From Perilla frutescens (lineage: Eukaryota; Streptophyta; Magnoliopsida; Lamiales; Lamiaceae), in assembly GCA_026008535.1 (NCBI GenBank), contig BRKX01000006.1:518501-582500 (forward strand): 64,000 nt of DNA, written 5' to 3'. Positions within the stretch are counted from its first letter, which is position 1. Each line of letters opens with the position of its first letter. A program made the position numbers and the translations under genes. The notes under the pieces were generated by a model. That model ran no database searches. It was not told the DNA's origin and saw nothing but the letters and a program-made list of their open reading frames with translations. Shown piece by piece: positions 20,575 to 33,000 of this stretch.

Positions 20575-23500
20575 CTACGATTCATCGTCTGAACTTGAAG
20601 TATCATCATCCACTCGCCGATCAGCGATGGCCGGGAAGAGGCGCTGTCGAAGATCCGGTGGAGTCGTCTGGCGTGGATCGGGAGGAGCGGCCGTTGTATC
20701 TTCGTTCCTCGGCGCTCTACTCGACTTCAATGGCGCAGCTTGCACTTGTTTACACACTTTATCCAAGATTATAAGGAAATCTCGAACGATGACGAATAAT
20801 CTCAGACCCTCATCCTTCCCAGAGTTCCCATGGAAGTAGTCTGCAGTGTTCTTCACTAATGCCATTATTCGTTTCTCTTCCTCGCGTGACCACATCACAT
20901 CAACCTCAGCATTCTGCACGAAGCTCTTCAATGTCGGGTGAAAGCCTCTCTCTTGTGGGACGTTCTTCATGTCCGAGTTGAGGAAATTCCGAGCTTTTTC
21001 AAGTGCGTGGCCAAGCTTGGCGACTATTCCTGTTAAGCTATCAGCATCCAATACTGCAGCTCTCCTGACATTCTCAAGCTCGTTGCCCAGACCAGAGACC
21101 ATCTGGAGACCGAGGCTCCTAAAATGCTCGTCTGAAGCTTGACTAGAATCCTCGACTGAGTCGTCAGACTTAACACTGGACATGCTCCGTGTCTCCTGGG
21201 CTGCTCGGGCAGCTCTTATGCCTTCAGATCGGATTATTTCCTGAACGACAAAGTGCAGCAACGTAGTTTTCCCATCTGTTCCTTTCACGTCTGATAATTT
21301 GAGAAGTGTATCGAGCTTGAATGCTTGTGCGCCACCACGGAAGGTTCCGTCATTCATACGGTTTCCGGTTTTAAGAACAGCCTCCAAGAGTTTGAAAAAT
21401 AATCTGCTTTTCCGCAACTCTGAACAAGCAGCCTGAACATGTGGGCAAAACAAAGGGTACATGATGTCAGAGAGATCAATTTGATGAAATATGATAAACA
21501 AAGTGTTGGCAAAATATTCCAATATAAAAGCAATTAATTTCTTTATAAGGACATCGACAAAAAATTTAGGATAACCAAACATTTCCCAAATGGCCTAAGA
21601 GCACAAAGGGATTAATATTTTACCTAAGTGTGTAACACCTAAAGCTTCCCACAGCTCACAATCAATGATTAATAAATTAGAGTTCTTATGATCAATCACA
21701 TTCATATATAATAGACTTTATTCTGCAAAATGTAGAAATTGAGATCGATTTTATTTCTCACCTCCAAGACTGCAAAAGATTCTTTAAGTGTTGAAATCTC
21801 TTCTTGAAGAGTGCACATGAAAAGCAAAGATTCTAGCCTCTTAAACGCAAATGGAATAGCAAACAAGACTTTCAGAAACCGCTCTGCAGGGCCAAGTTGA
21901 GAAAGCTCGCCACTATAGAGTCTTAGTTTCAGTTCTTCGTCGGATGTAGGTGCCATTTTTAGTAAATTTTGAATGAGTTCCGGAGGAAGCTCGTTACCTG
22001 GTTCAGTAAAAATGGTTAGCAATAATTTTTATGATGTGAAATCAGTCCACACACACACAAAAAAAAAAGAAGAAGCACAATTCTCTACAAGAAACAGCAT
22101 TGGCAGTATAATCATGTAAGACCTATATAAGAAACATTATTGATACACCATCAAGCGAACTGAACAACCACAATTTGGAAGGTTCTTAATTAAGTTCATG
22201 CTTCAGTAGCTTTCTCTTAAATGATCGCTATAGGGTAAATATTTAAGTTGGATTCATGTGCTTTCAAGTTTTGTTGCAGTATGATGTCACATATCACAAT
22301 TGAAGAAACATCAAAAATTGTTTGAAGAATGCAACTCAAGAAAAACTACTTCCACAAGTCATCATCCTCATTAGAGGATCCCAATAGCTGACACCAAGCA
22401 TGAGCAGTTAATTTCAGGAAATTTTATTCTGAGATGATTATAAGAAAAAAAAAGGTATTGGAGTCATTTTAAACTGTTATATGCTATTCAACACCACAAG
22501 ATGGACTGCTTGCCCTTAAGTTAGACTGCTTGTCCTCCTCTACCATTATAGAGTATCCTGCTTGATGCTCGGCATGAATTCTCACAAGAACGACAAGGTA
22601 AAAAATTTACCTTCTTCAAGTGCATCACAGACTTCTTCGGTAGTCACATTTAGAGCTTTAAGTAGAATTGCTAGATTCTGTGACTTTTTGGGATCAATTA
22701 GTTGAATATATTGCGGTACAGCATCTTGGGATGATGAGTCTTTATTCGCTTCATTCTTGTTATTTGCAGGAGGGGCATAGCCAAATAGAGTTTCTATCAT
22801 CTCTTCACTGAACCTGCTCATAAAGAAGTTTTATATCTATGAGATGGGTCTACAATGCAATAATCAATGATGTGAAATGTGAACAACGAGGGACGAAAAT
22901 ACACTTACTGGAAGGAGCCGGATTTGATCTGATGCCAAACCATTGAATGATCAGGGTTGGCCAATACCTTGTCCCAGAAGAAGGGCTTCAGTTTAGTTTT
23001 ACTGCTGCCAGCCTCACTTTCTTGAGTTGAAATTGATTGATGATGTGGTCCAGAAGGCACAGGTCGAGGGGGTTTCAAGCCAATAGGTGGCGGCCGAGGT
23101 GGAGGCACACCAGGACCTGGAGGTGGTGGCGGTGGTGGATGGGAACCAGCCTTGGCACCAGACGGTATAGGAGGTGGAGGTGGTGGACGAGGGCCAGCCT
23201 TTGCTCCTTGCGGTGCAGGAGGTGGAGGAGGTGGTCCAGGTGGTGAAGAATGTGAACCAGCAGAAGATGTTATAGATGGGATGGTTGGAGGTGTAGGAGC
23301 TGGAGGTGGCGGAGCAGCCGCATTGCCTGGAGGTGGTTTAGGAGGATCTCTCCTTCCAGGGGGTGGCTTCAATGGAGGCAAACCAGGTCCACCCTGCATT
23401 CTAGGTGGCACAGGCAAAGAGTTTCCAGCTAAGTTGGTGGCAACCCCAGTACTGGCTTCTAATGGGATCTCGATTTTTGAGTTGTTTAATGAATGTGATT

Positions 23501-25597
23501 CCACATAAAAGTTTCCACTAACTGTGTTATGGTTCAATTTGCTATTGAATGGCTGATTACCAAGCTTTTGTTCATCTACTGAAGTTCCTAGATCAAATGA
23601 CTTCTGAGGAGAGGCTACAGAAGTTGAAAAGCAAATAAATAAGCATAATGAGAAAATGTAAGATGAGACTTAAAGATAAGATAATAAGGAACAGATATCA
23701 TACCGATAGAATAATCACTTATGCTTAAGCTGAGAAGAGGCCTCTCATCATTTTTACCCCGTCCACGACCAATCCCGCATCTACGACAGAAAAGAAAGAG
23801 CACTGCAACAATGACAAATGTCACAGAAGCAGTTACCACAACAGCAATAACAACAGTTTTCTTGCTGGACTTCTGGTTGCCTGGCTGTTCGTTAGAAGCG
23901 CCAGCAGTTTGTTCACCAGCAGCAGTTGGCTGTGAATTGGAGTTCACATCTGGATGGAAAAATGGAACTGAAGGAGGACTGGCTGGAATATTAGCAGAGG
24001 GTAGAGGAATTGAAGGTGCTGGACTAGGTGATAAATTTGTTGGCGATGGAGCAGGTGCTTCTCCAGATGCCTGAGCTAGTACACGTCTTTTAGAAGACCA
24101 GGGCAGCTTGAACAAGAATTCCAAATACCTGGGATACCAAGAATTCAAACTCTTCTCTTCTCCCGCATTACGAAGGAGATTTTTTCCTCTGACACAATCT
24201 ACAAGGATTGGATAAACCTGAGGGAATAAGACATTAACAGCTTGATGCATTTGCATTCTGGAAGATTTACCATCCACAAGTTCACTACTATAACTTGACT
24301 TCTCCGCAAAACGGAGTTCAAAATCTTGTACATTTTTTTGGGCTTGTAACAACTCAGGCAGACAGTTGTCCCTTAATAATTCAGCCTGCAGTATGAAATC
24401 CAATCAGATTATGTATTGCAGTATGAATAACAACCAATACTTTTTTGTAGAAATAACTAATATAAAACATCATGGTCAGGCTTTCTCCATAAGTTCCAAA
24501 CACCCATAGAAAACAGTGAAAGAACCATGCCCAAGTGAAACTTTAGTGTAGAAGATATAATTATGACGAAGAGCATAAGCATCTAAAGAGGGAGCAGTAA
24601 AGTATTATTATTGGTTAGAAATCAGAGTTTCCACCAAAAGCATCGTCCGACAAATAAGACACCATCAGCATATAGAGTTTGTAATCTCTAAATATGTATG
24701 AGATGAATAAGAAAGACCTGACAGAATATTTACAATAATGTATTCAGTAGGCTTAAGAATTACTTCTTATTTTTATATTTCGGGGGCATCCGGGGTATGA
24801 GGAGAATGAGTAGCAGCATTTAACTAAATTAGCACATGAAGTCGGCATAATTTGTTTGCTAAACCCAACTCCACCTAAAGCATCATACGAAATCCCCAAA
24901 GAAAGAACGCAGACTGAGTTAGTTATGTTTCACTTAAAGGCCAGGGTACTCAAAAAGGTCTTCTCAAACTACTAAAACATCAATCTTTACAGAGAAACAA
25001 CAAGATTAATTGATTTGAATTCATCCAAATTCCACTGAGAACAAATTGTTCCCAAAATATAACAGTGTACATACATTTGATAAACTCTCACCCCTCCAGA
25101 AAAAACTTGACTGCCTCCTTGATTAATCATTTATACTTAAAAGAGAATGTGCAGGTCTAAACTGCAGTCAAGTATTCAAAAAACCAATGAGAAAACAATG
25201 GACCATCCCATATTCAGCAGAGAAGGGCTAGAACATCGATGCACATTTTACACAGAGCTCTTTCGGAGAAAGACGAATGGCTTAAGCTACAACAGCACAT
25301 CTTGACATGTGAATTAATGCACATCACACCACAATTATATACATCAAAATCAGTATAAGCATCTGAAAGCTCAACAAATATATCAGGATGAATTTATTAA
25401 TACGCGTAAATCAAACTCAAACAAGAGCAAGAACTATATTAATATACCATCTCCAAATTTATCAGCCCTGAGTCTACTAGATAAACAAGCAAAGGTTCTT
25501 CTTCCTCCATCCCGCTTTGCACATCGGTTGCTACCACAGCTGAAAGCACAACAAACGCCACAAAATAAAACACTCCTTTCTTTCCTTGAATCTTCAT
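20575..25597 (-). CDS. class I formin-like protein (FH1-FH2, membrane-anchored)
   Basis: Six exons: 25597-25448, 24385-23704, 23614-22909, 22813-22611, 21997-21762 and 21432-20575; total 2835 nt, 944 aa. Order of parts: signal peptide 1-24 (start MKIQGKKGVFYFVAFVV), extracellular domain with a Pro/Ser-rich stretch about 157-195, one transmembrane helix about 227-250 followed by CRRCGIGRGRG, a proline-rich FH1 of polyproline blocks about 345-460, and an FH2 domain from about 483 (KTKLKPFFWDKV) containing KTGNRMNDGTFRGGAQAFKLDTLLKL in pieces across exon 6. The tail is acidic (DDDTSSSDDES). Class I formins nucleate and bundle actin from the plasma membrane and bind the cell wall through the outer domain. 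The N-terminus resembles the FH5/FH3 group; I did not resolve the paralogue. The large first intron is about 1.06 kb. Confidence 0.96.
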
Positions 25598-26722
25598 CTT
25601 TCCAATTAGACAGAACCCTTTTCATAGCATTTCCATTTTTTCCCCCAAACGATGAAGCAAAAGAAAAACCAGTGCCCTTTTATTTCAAATTGCCAAACTC
25701 CCCAAACAACAGTTCAAAGGTCAAATCTTTGCAACATTTACACCAACCCAACTCAATATTCTCCGAGTACAAGCCCTCCTCAAAATATTCCACGAAAAAG
25801 CACGAAAATAAGTTCAAATCGCACTAGAAGAATATGGCAAAAAACTGCACAAGCTACAACGGCAGACAAGAACAAACAAGAAATGGGATTCTTGAAACGA
25901 TCAAAACATGATAAACTCTTGGATCAAAGAATAAAATTCCTCAGTTAGGGTGATTTTTTATTGCGAAACAACCGATCCGCGTTAAAAAATTTAATTATAA
26001 ACAAATTAGAAAATTGGCAGACTAGCGCGTGAGTTGACCAGGAAAATTCTTTCGGAGAATGGTTAATTAATATTAATGCTTTTCTTTAGCAGTGTGCCAA
26101 CTGCGAAAATGTATACGGAAGCTGACAAAGATTTACAGAGCATTTTTTGAAGCTTTTCTAGTTTCCTTTATTATTTATTTTTTTAAATTTGCCACTTTTT
26201 TTCAATTATTATAGATTATTTCATATTTTTGTTTATTTTTCTTACAGCGGGGTAAGAAACATTGACTCCGCCGTCTTTAGTTGTTTCTCAGTCGTCGCAA
26301 GCATTCTTGAATTTGACTTTTTATCTCCTATTTCCCTTTTTCCGACTAAAAATAGTTAATATTATTTTAAAATTCAATATTAATTTAGTAATTTACAAAA
26401 TTAAATAAAAATTAATTTGTTTTATGCTTAAAAGCTTATTTATAAACGCAGTCATACTCAAAATACTTTTTGAGGTTTTTTAAATGAGGTTGGTTTTTCT
26501 AACGAAAGCCTATTATATCTCGTAGTTATTGATACGAACGGTTCTCTATTAAAAAAATGAATTTTAATATTTCAAATGATTTAAGTGTTATTTCAAAAAT
26601 TTAATGTAATATTAATAGTTCTGAAAAAATGGTAAAAATGTTAGACTATTAAATCATATTTATTTACATTAGTTACACTTTTCTAAATACAAACGCCTGC
26701 TATTTTCTACTCAGATTTGTTA
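25598..26722. other. formin upstream region
   Basis: It contains the formin 5' UTR and promoter (to about 26000) and then AT-rich intergenic DNA. Small open frames on the plus strand at 25528-25948 are antisense or leader reading and have no protein-like features. Confidence 0.6.
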
Positions 26723-26920
26723 CTCTCTCCGTTTCTATATAAATGTCATTCTAACTATTTAATTTTGTTTCAAAAAAAGTGTCATTTTACAACTTCAAGA
26801 CATAAAATTCACACTTTTATCATATTTACCCTCATTTAATGCATTATATTAGGTAATTCAATTAATTTATTAATTTGTGTGCATTCTTCCAAAATGACAA
26901 TTAAATAGAAACGGATGGAG
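26723..26920. mobile_element. Stowaway MITE
   Basis: A 198-bp element with ends CTCTCTCCGTTTC and the inverse GAAACGGATGGAG, matching the Stowaway consensus CTCCCTCCGT. It is flanked on both sides by TA, the Tc1/mariner target duplication. The interior is AT-rich and non-coding. Confidence 0.88.
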
Positions 26921-27733
26921 TATTAAATATTCATATGATCATATATATGATTCGTATCTCACCCTCATCTACAATTGTCCAAACTATATTTTTCAGTCAT
27001 TCATTCATAATGCATAATTTAGAATATAATTATCAACTCAAGAGATTTCGAAGTTTTTTCCCAAAAAGAAACCATTAAAATATGGTACGACATAAAATTT
27101 TGCCATTTTCAACATTTTAGTTATATTTTATAAGCTAGCAATAATATTAATTACACAATGTTGTTTTGAATAATTGAATTCTAATTAATCCAAACATGTA
27201 TCGTCGGAAAATTCCAACAATCGAAACTTGTACGCCAAAGGATAGAGTGTCGGATATAATACAAACTATGCATAACATGATTGTGTGACACATAATTACG
27301 TGTGATGTGTGCGAGCTACTTAGAAGTTTTTATTAAGATTATAAGGGTAAAATACACTTTTATAATCTATAATATTTCTCACTAATCAAATTGCACACTT
27401 AATGCATACTTGGATTGAGTAAGAGAAATTTTCAAATCATCATTATGGTTATCAAAAGCATTATTAGCCGCTTGCTTAAGTAAAATAATTACAAAATACT
27501 CACACTAGTTAAATAAAGTGATTGAATGATCATCTAATTATTAAAATGTCTCAATTTTTTAAAAAAAAATCAAGATTTTCACAAATATATCATCACACCA
27601 GAATCCGGTACCAAATTATTGAGCTGGAATGCTGGAATTATATGTGGAAATTTCACAACAAAATTTAAAAATGAGGTGGAAATCATTGTCATTCTATACA
27701 AGAAATTTGAAAATATAGAATTCCATTCCTGCT
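26921..27733. other. AT-rich intergenic DNA
   Basis: I see no gene or clear repeat boundary here. Confidence 0.5.
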
Positions 27734-28046
27734 TAGGGCTGAAAATCAAAACAAATAGCTCGATACTCGGTTCGTGTTCGTTCGTTAAAAGCTCGTTCGA
27801 GCTCGATTCGATAACCATATCAAACAAGCTCGAACATAATTTTATGTTCGATGAAATTTAAAGTTCGGCTCGAACTCGAGCTCGATAAGTAAAAATTGAG
27901 CAAACATGTGTAAAAATATCAAACTATTCGAGCTCGACTCGATAGATAATCAAATAAGCTCAAACATAAAATTTAAAGCTCGAATCATCTCAAACAAGCT
28001 TGAACATATGTATGTTCGAACTCGGTTCGACTCATTTACGCTCCTA
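27734..28046. mobile_element. hAT-type MITE with perfect 8-bp target duplication
   Basis: The 313-bp element starts TAGGGCTG and ends CATTTACGCTCCTA and is rich in AGCTCGA / TTCGAGCT. TTCCTGCT occurs exactly at 27726-27733 and at 28047-28054, the 8-bp duplication of the hAT superfamily. There is no transposase. Confidence 0.85.
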
Positions 28047-28151
28047 TTCCTGCTGCGGCTTCCAACGAAGAAACGCGATTTATTGATATTTAAAATGTAA
28101 GAAAAACAATGAAGCAAATAAATAAAATTATATTTTGCATTGTCTCATATA

Positions 28152-28224
28152 GGGGATGTAGCTCAGATGGTAGAGCGCTCGCTTAGCATGCGAGAGGTAC
28201 GGGGATCGATACCCCGCATCTCCA
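28152..28224 (+). tRNA. tRNA-Ala (AGC)
   Basis: A 73-nt cloverleaf. The acceptor stem GGGGATG pairs with CATCTCC and includes the G3:U70 wobble pair that identifies alanine tRNAs. The A box is TAGCTCAGATGG, the anticodon loop CTTAGCATG carries AGC, the variable arm is AGGTA and the T arm ends ACGGGGATCGATACCCCG (B box GATCGATACCC, a variant of GGTTCGATTCC). CCA is not encoded. A T run at 28228 can end Pol III transcription. Confidence 0.97.
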
Positions 28225-28931
28225 AATTTTATTTTATTTTCTTTTCTGTTTTATTTCCTTTTTCTTTTATGGGCTTTTTGTTTGGAGCCCAATTAAACAT
28301 ATTTAATGGACAATTTTTTGGGTCAGACTCTCTTGGCCTATATGTGACAAAACGTCTCATTTTTTTAAAATAAGGTAAATTATACTCCCAACTTTTACTT
28401 TATAAGTAAAAATGGAGGAAACTTATATACAAAAATCAAATAAGTTGGGTTCGATTTGTGTACAATTCAATAAAAGTTTGTTTGAACTCAATTTTACAGT
28501 AATTAAACAAGTTTAAATGTAATTTTTTGATCCCTGTACATTTAAATTTTTTGAATTGAGCCCCTCTATTTTATTTGGTTAAAATGAAGTCCATGTACGG
28601 TCAGTTTGATTAAAATGAAATTCATGTACACTATCAATTTGATTAAAATGAGGTCTATGTACTATCAGTTTAGATAAAATCAAGTGAGGTATTTGATTTT
28701 ATTTAAATTAATAGTACAAAGACTTGATTTTAACCAAATTGATAGTACAGAGACACAATTTAAAAATAAAAATAAAAATTGAAAAAAATAAAAAAATGTA
28801 TATTGAATTTTAATAGTACTGAGACTTAATTTTAACCAAATTGATAGTACATGGACACAATTTAAAAATAAAAATAAAAATTGAAAAAAAATAAAAAAAT
28901 GTATATTGAATTTTTTAAGTAAAAAATTTAT
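28225..28931. repeat. degenerate repeats with a ~125-bp tandem duplication
   Basis: From about 28640 to 28915, a unit with AACCAAATTGATAGTAC, a TAAAAATAAAAATAAAAATTG stretch and AAATGTATATTGAATTTT occurs twice, about 125 bp apart. Upstream, the words TTTGATTAAAATGAA and CATGTAC recur partly in inverted order. No coding potential. Confidence 0.65.
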
Positions 28932-29572
28932 GGGATAATTTCACTTCTAGTCCCATTAGAATGGGGTCAAAACACTTTTGGTCTCATATCTCGTTTTTTG
29001 TCTCATAGTTTATTAACTCGACACTTTTGGTCCCAAATATTTTTTTCAACATTTTTAGTCCCAATTGTGTAGTATGTGCATGTATCTATTTATTTATTTA
29101 TTCAAAGGACATTTTGACCTAATTTTTTCAGCAAATCATTAAGAAAAAAAGAGCAAAATATATAGCAAAAAATTCAGTATAATACCCAACAAAATAACAT
29201 AATGTCTCAAAAATTTTAAGCAAAATATTCAATAAAATATCAAGCAAAATGCCCAAAAAATATACAGCAAAATGCCTAACAAAATCATTTCAAGTTCTTA
29301 CCAATATACGGTTTTTGTTCAGCAAAATTCTCGACAAAATATACGGAAAAAACATCGAAAAAAATATAAGAAAAAACGTACTGTTGGTTTTAGGACTAAA
29401 AATGTTGAAAAAACATTTAGGACCGAAAGTCGAGCTAATAAATTATTAGACAAAAAACGTAAGATTTAGGATCAAAAGTATCGAGCTAATAAACTATAAG
29501 ATAAAAAACGAAAGATATGTGACCAAAAGTGTTTTGACCCTATTATGGTGGGACTAAAAATGAAATTATCCC
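28932..29572. mobile_element. Mutator-like non-autonomous element
   Basis: The 641-bp element has terminal inverted repeats of about 150 bp beginning GGGATAATTTCA...TAGTCCCA and containing GGTCAAAACACTTTTGGTC. The flanking 9-mers AAAATTTAT and AAATTTTAT agree at 8 of 9 positions. The middle is A-rich and lacks a transposase. Confidence 0.75.
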
Positions 29573-30067
29573 AAATTTTATTTAAAAATTTAAAAAATAA
29601 ATTTAAATATGTTTTTAAAATCCACGCAAGCTTCTGTGGAATAGTGTTTTAACCGTGTTAAAATTTGAAGTCCTTAATTTGATAATTTCACACCTTTCAA
29701 ATATTGAATCGACTAGAATCTAATTTTTGAGATCTATATGGATAGATTATCTATCTTTGGGGCTTTGAATGAATAATTTTTCCTATTTTAAACATAACAT
29801 TTTGTTTCATTTTAATCTCAATTTACATTTTTTAGGAAAAAGAAGAAATAAAGAAATAAGGAAAATGAGTCTTTGGTTTCTCATTTGAAAGTTGAATTTA
29901 CAACGGATCTTTGTGAAAACTACCGCCAGGCTCCATTTCGAAAAACATTCAAAATCTGGCCCTCACTTTCCCCTTCTCCACACGCTCTTCTCAATCCAGA
30001 TCTCTTCTTCTTCTACCAAATTTCTGCTAGAGCAAATCTTCACTCTCTCTCTCTCTCTCTCCAAAGT
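29573..30067 (+). promoter_or_regulatory. kinesin upstream region and leader
   Basis: It contains the kinesin promoter and 5' UTR. A CT-rich tract (30041-30062) lies just before the ATG, as in many plant leaders. I could not pick a definite TATA box. Confidence 0.45.
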
Positions 30068-33000
30068 ATGGCTTCCAAGAACCAGAACAAGCCTCCTCCC
30101 GGTTCTTCACATGTGAGTGCCATTTCACTTGCAAATATGCATTTATTTTGATTTTAGGCGACTCCGGTTTTCTTCTATTGTTTTGATGTTCACTTTCTGT
30201 AGATGTGTGCACATGCCTGGGGATGGGGGTTCGGCGTTGGTGCACGATTAGGGTTTACATTATGCATTTTGAAATCCCACATTTTTTTTGTTAATTGTGC
30301 AGTAAATTATGTATGTTCGTGCTATAATCTGTTCAAATGGTTTTAATTTTGTATTGGGCGTTTTTTTTTTCTGGTCTATGCAGAGTAAGTACAGTGGAGA
30401 TGAGGTTTCGGTGGATAAGAGGCGACGGATTGGCAACACTAAAACGCCATCTGGCAATGTGACACGAACACAAACCCGGCAAGCATTTTCAGTAGTGAAT
30501 GGGGGCCAGGATCCGGCGAATAGGCCGCCGAGCAGCTCAGGTTCTGACTGTGGAGTTATTGAGTTCACCAAAGAGGATGTTGAGGCCTTACTCAGTGAGA
30601 AACCGGCAAGTAAAAACAAATTCAACCTCAATTACAAGGTATTTTAGAGTGGGATTTTCTTTCAATTGAGTAGCTGGGGCGCAGATTCTTATGGCCTGAT
30701 GGTTTATCACTTTTTTCAAAGAAAACGAGTTTTCAATCTATTGGTCTGATGTTGATTTGGGATGCTTATGTTTTTTGCAGGAAAAAAGAGAACAAATGGA
30801 TGACTGCCTTAAGAGGCTTAAGCAATGTGTAAAGTGGTTCCAACAGCTAGAAGGCAATTACGCCACAGAGCAGGAGAAACTCAAGAATTTGTTGGAAGTT
30901 GCCGAAAAGAAATGCAGTGATGTGGGTAAGGGCGATTCTTTCTTTATTTGCTGTACTAGGGTTTTTGTTAAATGTGTTCTTGCAAGTACAAAGGAATGGA
31001 ATGTGAATTTTTATTTTTTTTTATTTTCATGCAAACACTTTCAGAATTGATGATGAAAGAGAAGGAAGATGAATTGAATTCAATTATTATGGAGTTGCGG
31101 AAGAATCTGGATACACTGCAAGAAAAACATGCTAAGGAGGAGCTAGATAAATTGGTATGAGACAGTCACGGGACATTAAAATTTCCATGATGGTTTTGAT
31201 AGCTACTATCCTCTTGCTCTGCAATGAACTAACTGTTAAACACAGGAAGCATTGGATTCTTTGGAACGAGAGAGAGAGTCCAAACTTGCTGCTGAGAAAG
31301 TGCAAGCTTCCCTTTTAGAAGAGCTGAAGAGAACTCAAGAAGACAATGCTAGTAACATCCAGAAGGTTGTAGATGATACTTAAAGGCACGTTACTATGAA
31401 TTGTTCCAAATGTCACATCCTAATGTGTTCTTTTGGATGTTTAACATCATGTGCAGATACAGTCGCTTAATGATATGTACAAGAGGTTACAAGAGTACAA
31501 CACAAGCTTACAGCAGTATAATAGTAGGCTGCAATCTGAACTTCATGAAACTAATGAGACACTGAAACATGTTGAGAAGGAGAAAACAGCAGTTGTAGAA
31601 AACCTTAGTACACTGAGGGGCCACTATAGTTCTCTACAAGAGCAACTTACAACCTCAAGAGTAAGTTTTTTGTTTCATTTTGTGACCTTTTTTGCTAAAT
31701 TCATACTAGACGTAGAAGCATTACTGAGGCCTATGAATTTGTTTCCATTCTTGGCATTTTGCATAGTGTTCCAAGTAGAAGTGTGAATTCAATTAAGCTT
31801 CGAAGCAATTTCTGTCAAGTTTTTGAATAGTATTTAATATATTGTATATATTTTAAGCATGCGTACATCTCATGGGTTGAAAATTATACCGTTTAGTTTA
31901 TTTCGTTAATTTTTTTAAGCAGGGCTTTAGTAAATATGATTATTTATGTTGTTACAATTGCTTTATTTTACTAGATATTTGTGTTTCTTGTAGTTGCTCA
32001 AGACAATACTAGATGCTGGTGCTATTTGCTTTATTGCTGGTCATTTGAAGATAATAATTATTTATGCTTATGATTGATCTTAAAAGGCTTTGCAAAATGA
32101 GGCAGTAAAACAAAAGGAGACACTAGCTAGTGAAGTTACCAGCTTGAGGGGTGATTTGCAACAAATAAGAGACGATCGTGATCGACAATTGTTTCAAGTT
32201 CAGGCTTTATCTACTGAATTAGTGAAATACAAAGATTGTGCTGGAAAGTCTGCTGCTGAGTTAGATAGCATCACTCACAAAATGACAGAGCTTGAGGTTA
32301 GTATTTCTTAACACTTCTCAACAATAAACAATCTGGAAGTTTTTTTTATAACTATTCTTATATTTTATTTTACTTTTCTAGTCTACTTGCTTATGTCAAA
32401 ATGAGCAAATGAGACGACTGCAGGAGCAGCTGGCATTTGCAGAAAAGAAGCTGAAGGTTGTTGATTTTGAATTTGTCTTTGCCATAGTTTTCATGTTTGT
32501 TTCAGCAGAATCTTTATTATTACATTAAGAACATGGTCTTTTATTAGTCTAGAAGCATAACTTTGCTTCTTATCTTTTGTTTATCATTATGTCAGTTGTC
32601 AGACAGATCGGCAATAGAGACAAGATCTGAATTTGAGGAACAAAAGGCACTAATTCTTGAGTTACAAGACCGTTTGGCTGATGCAGAATTAAAAATCACA
32701 GAAGGAGAAAAGCTTCGTAAAAGTCTACATAATACTATCTTGGTACTAGCAGCTATATAATTATCATATTTTAGAAATTTAACGCATAGTTTTATGTCCA
32801 ACTAAATTTATGTAGTAGAATATTTTCATCAAAATTGATTTACTGACAACTGGTTAATACAGGAGTTGAAAGGGAACATTCGTGTGTTTTGTAGAGTGAG
32901 ACCCTTTTTGTCTGATGATGGGGTCGGAATAGATACAAAAATAATCTCTTTCCCAACTTCTACAGAATCAATGGGTCGAGGAATTGATCTAACACAAAAT

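Noticed and set aside
23037..24074. Gly/Arg-rich plus-strand frames
   Set aside because: They are antisense shadows of the formin FH1 and N-terminal exons.
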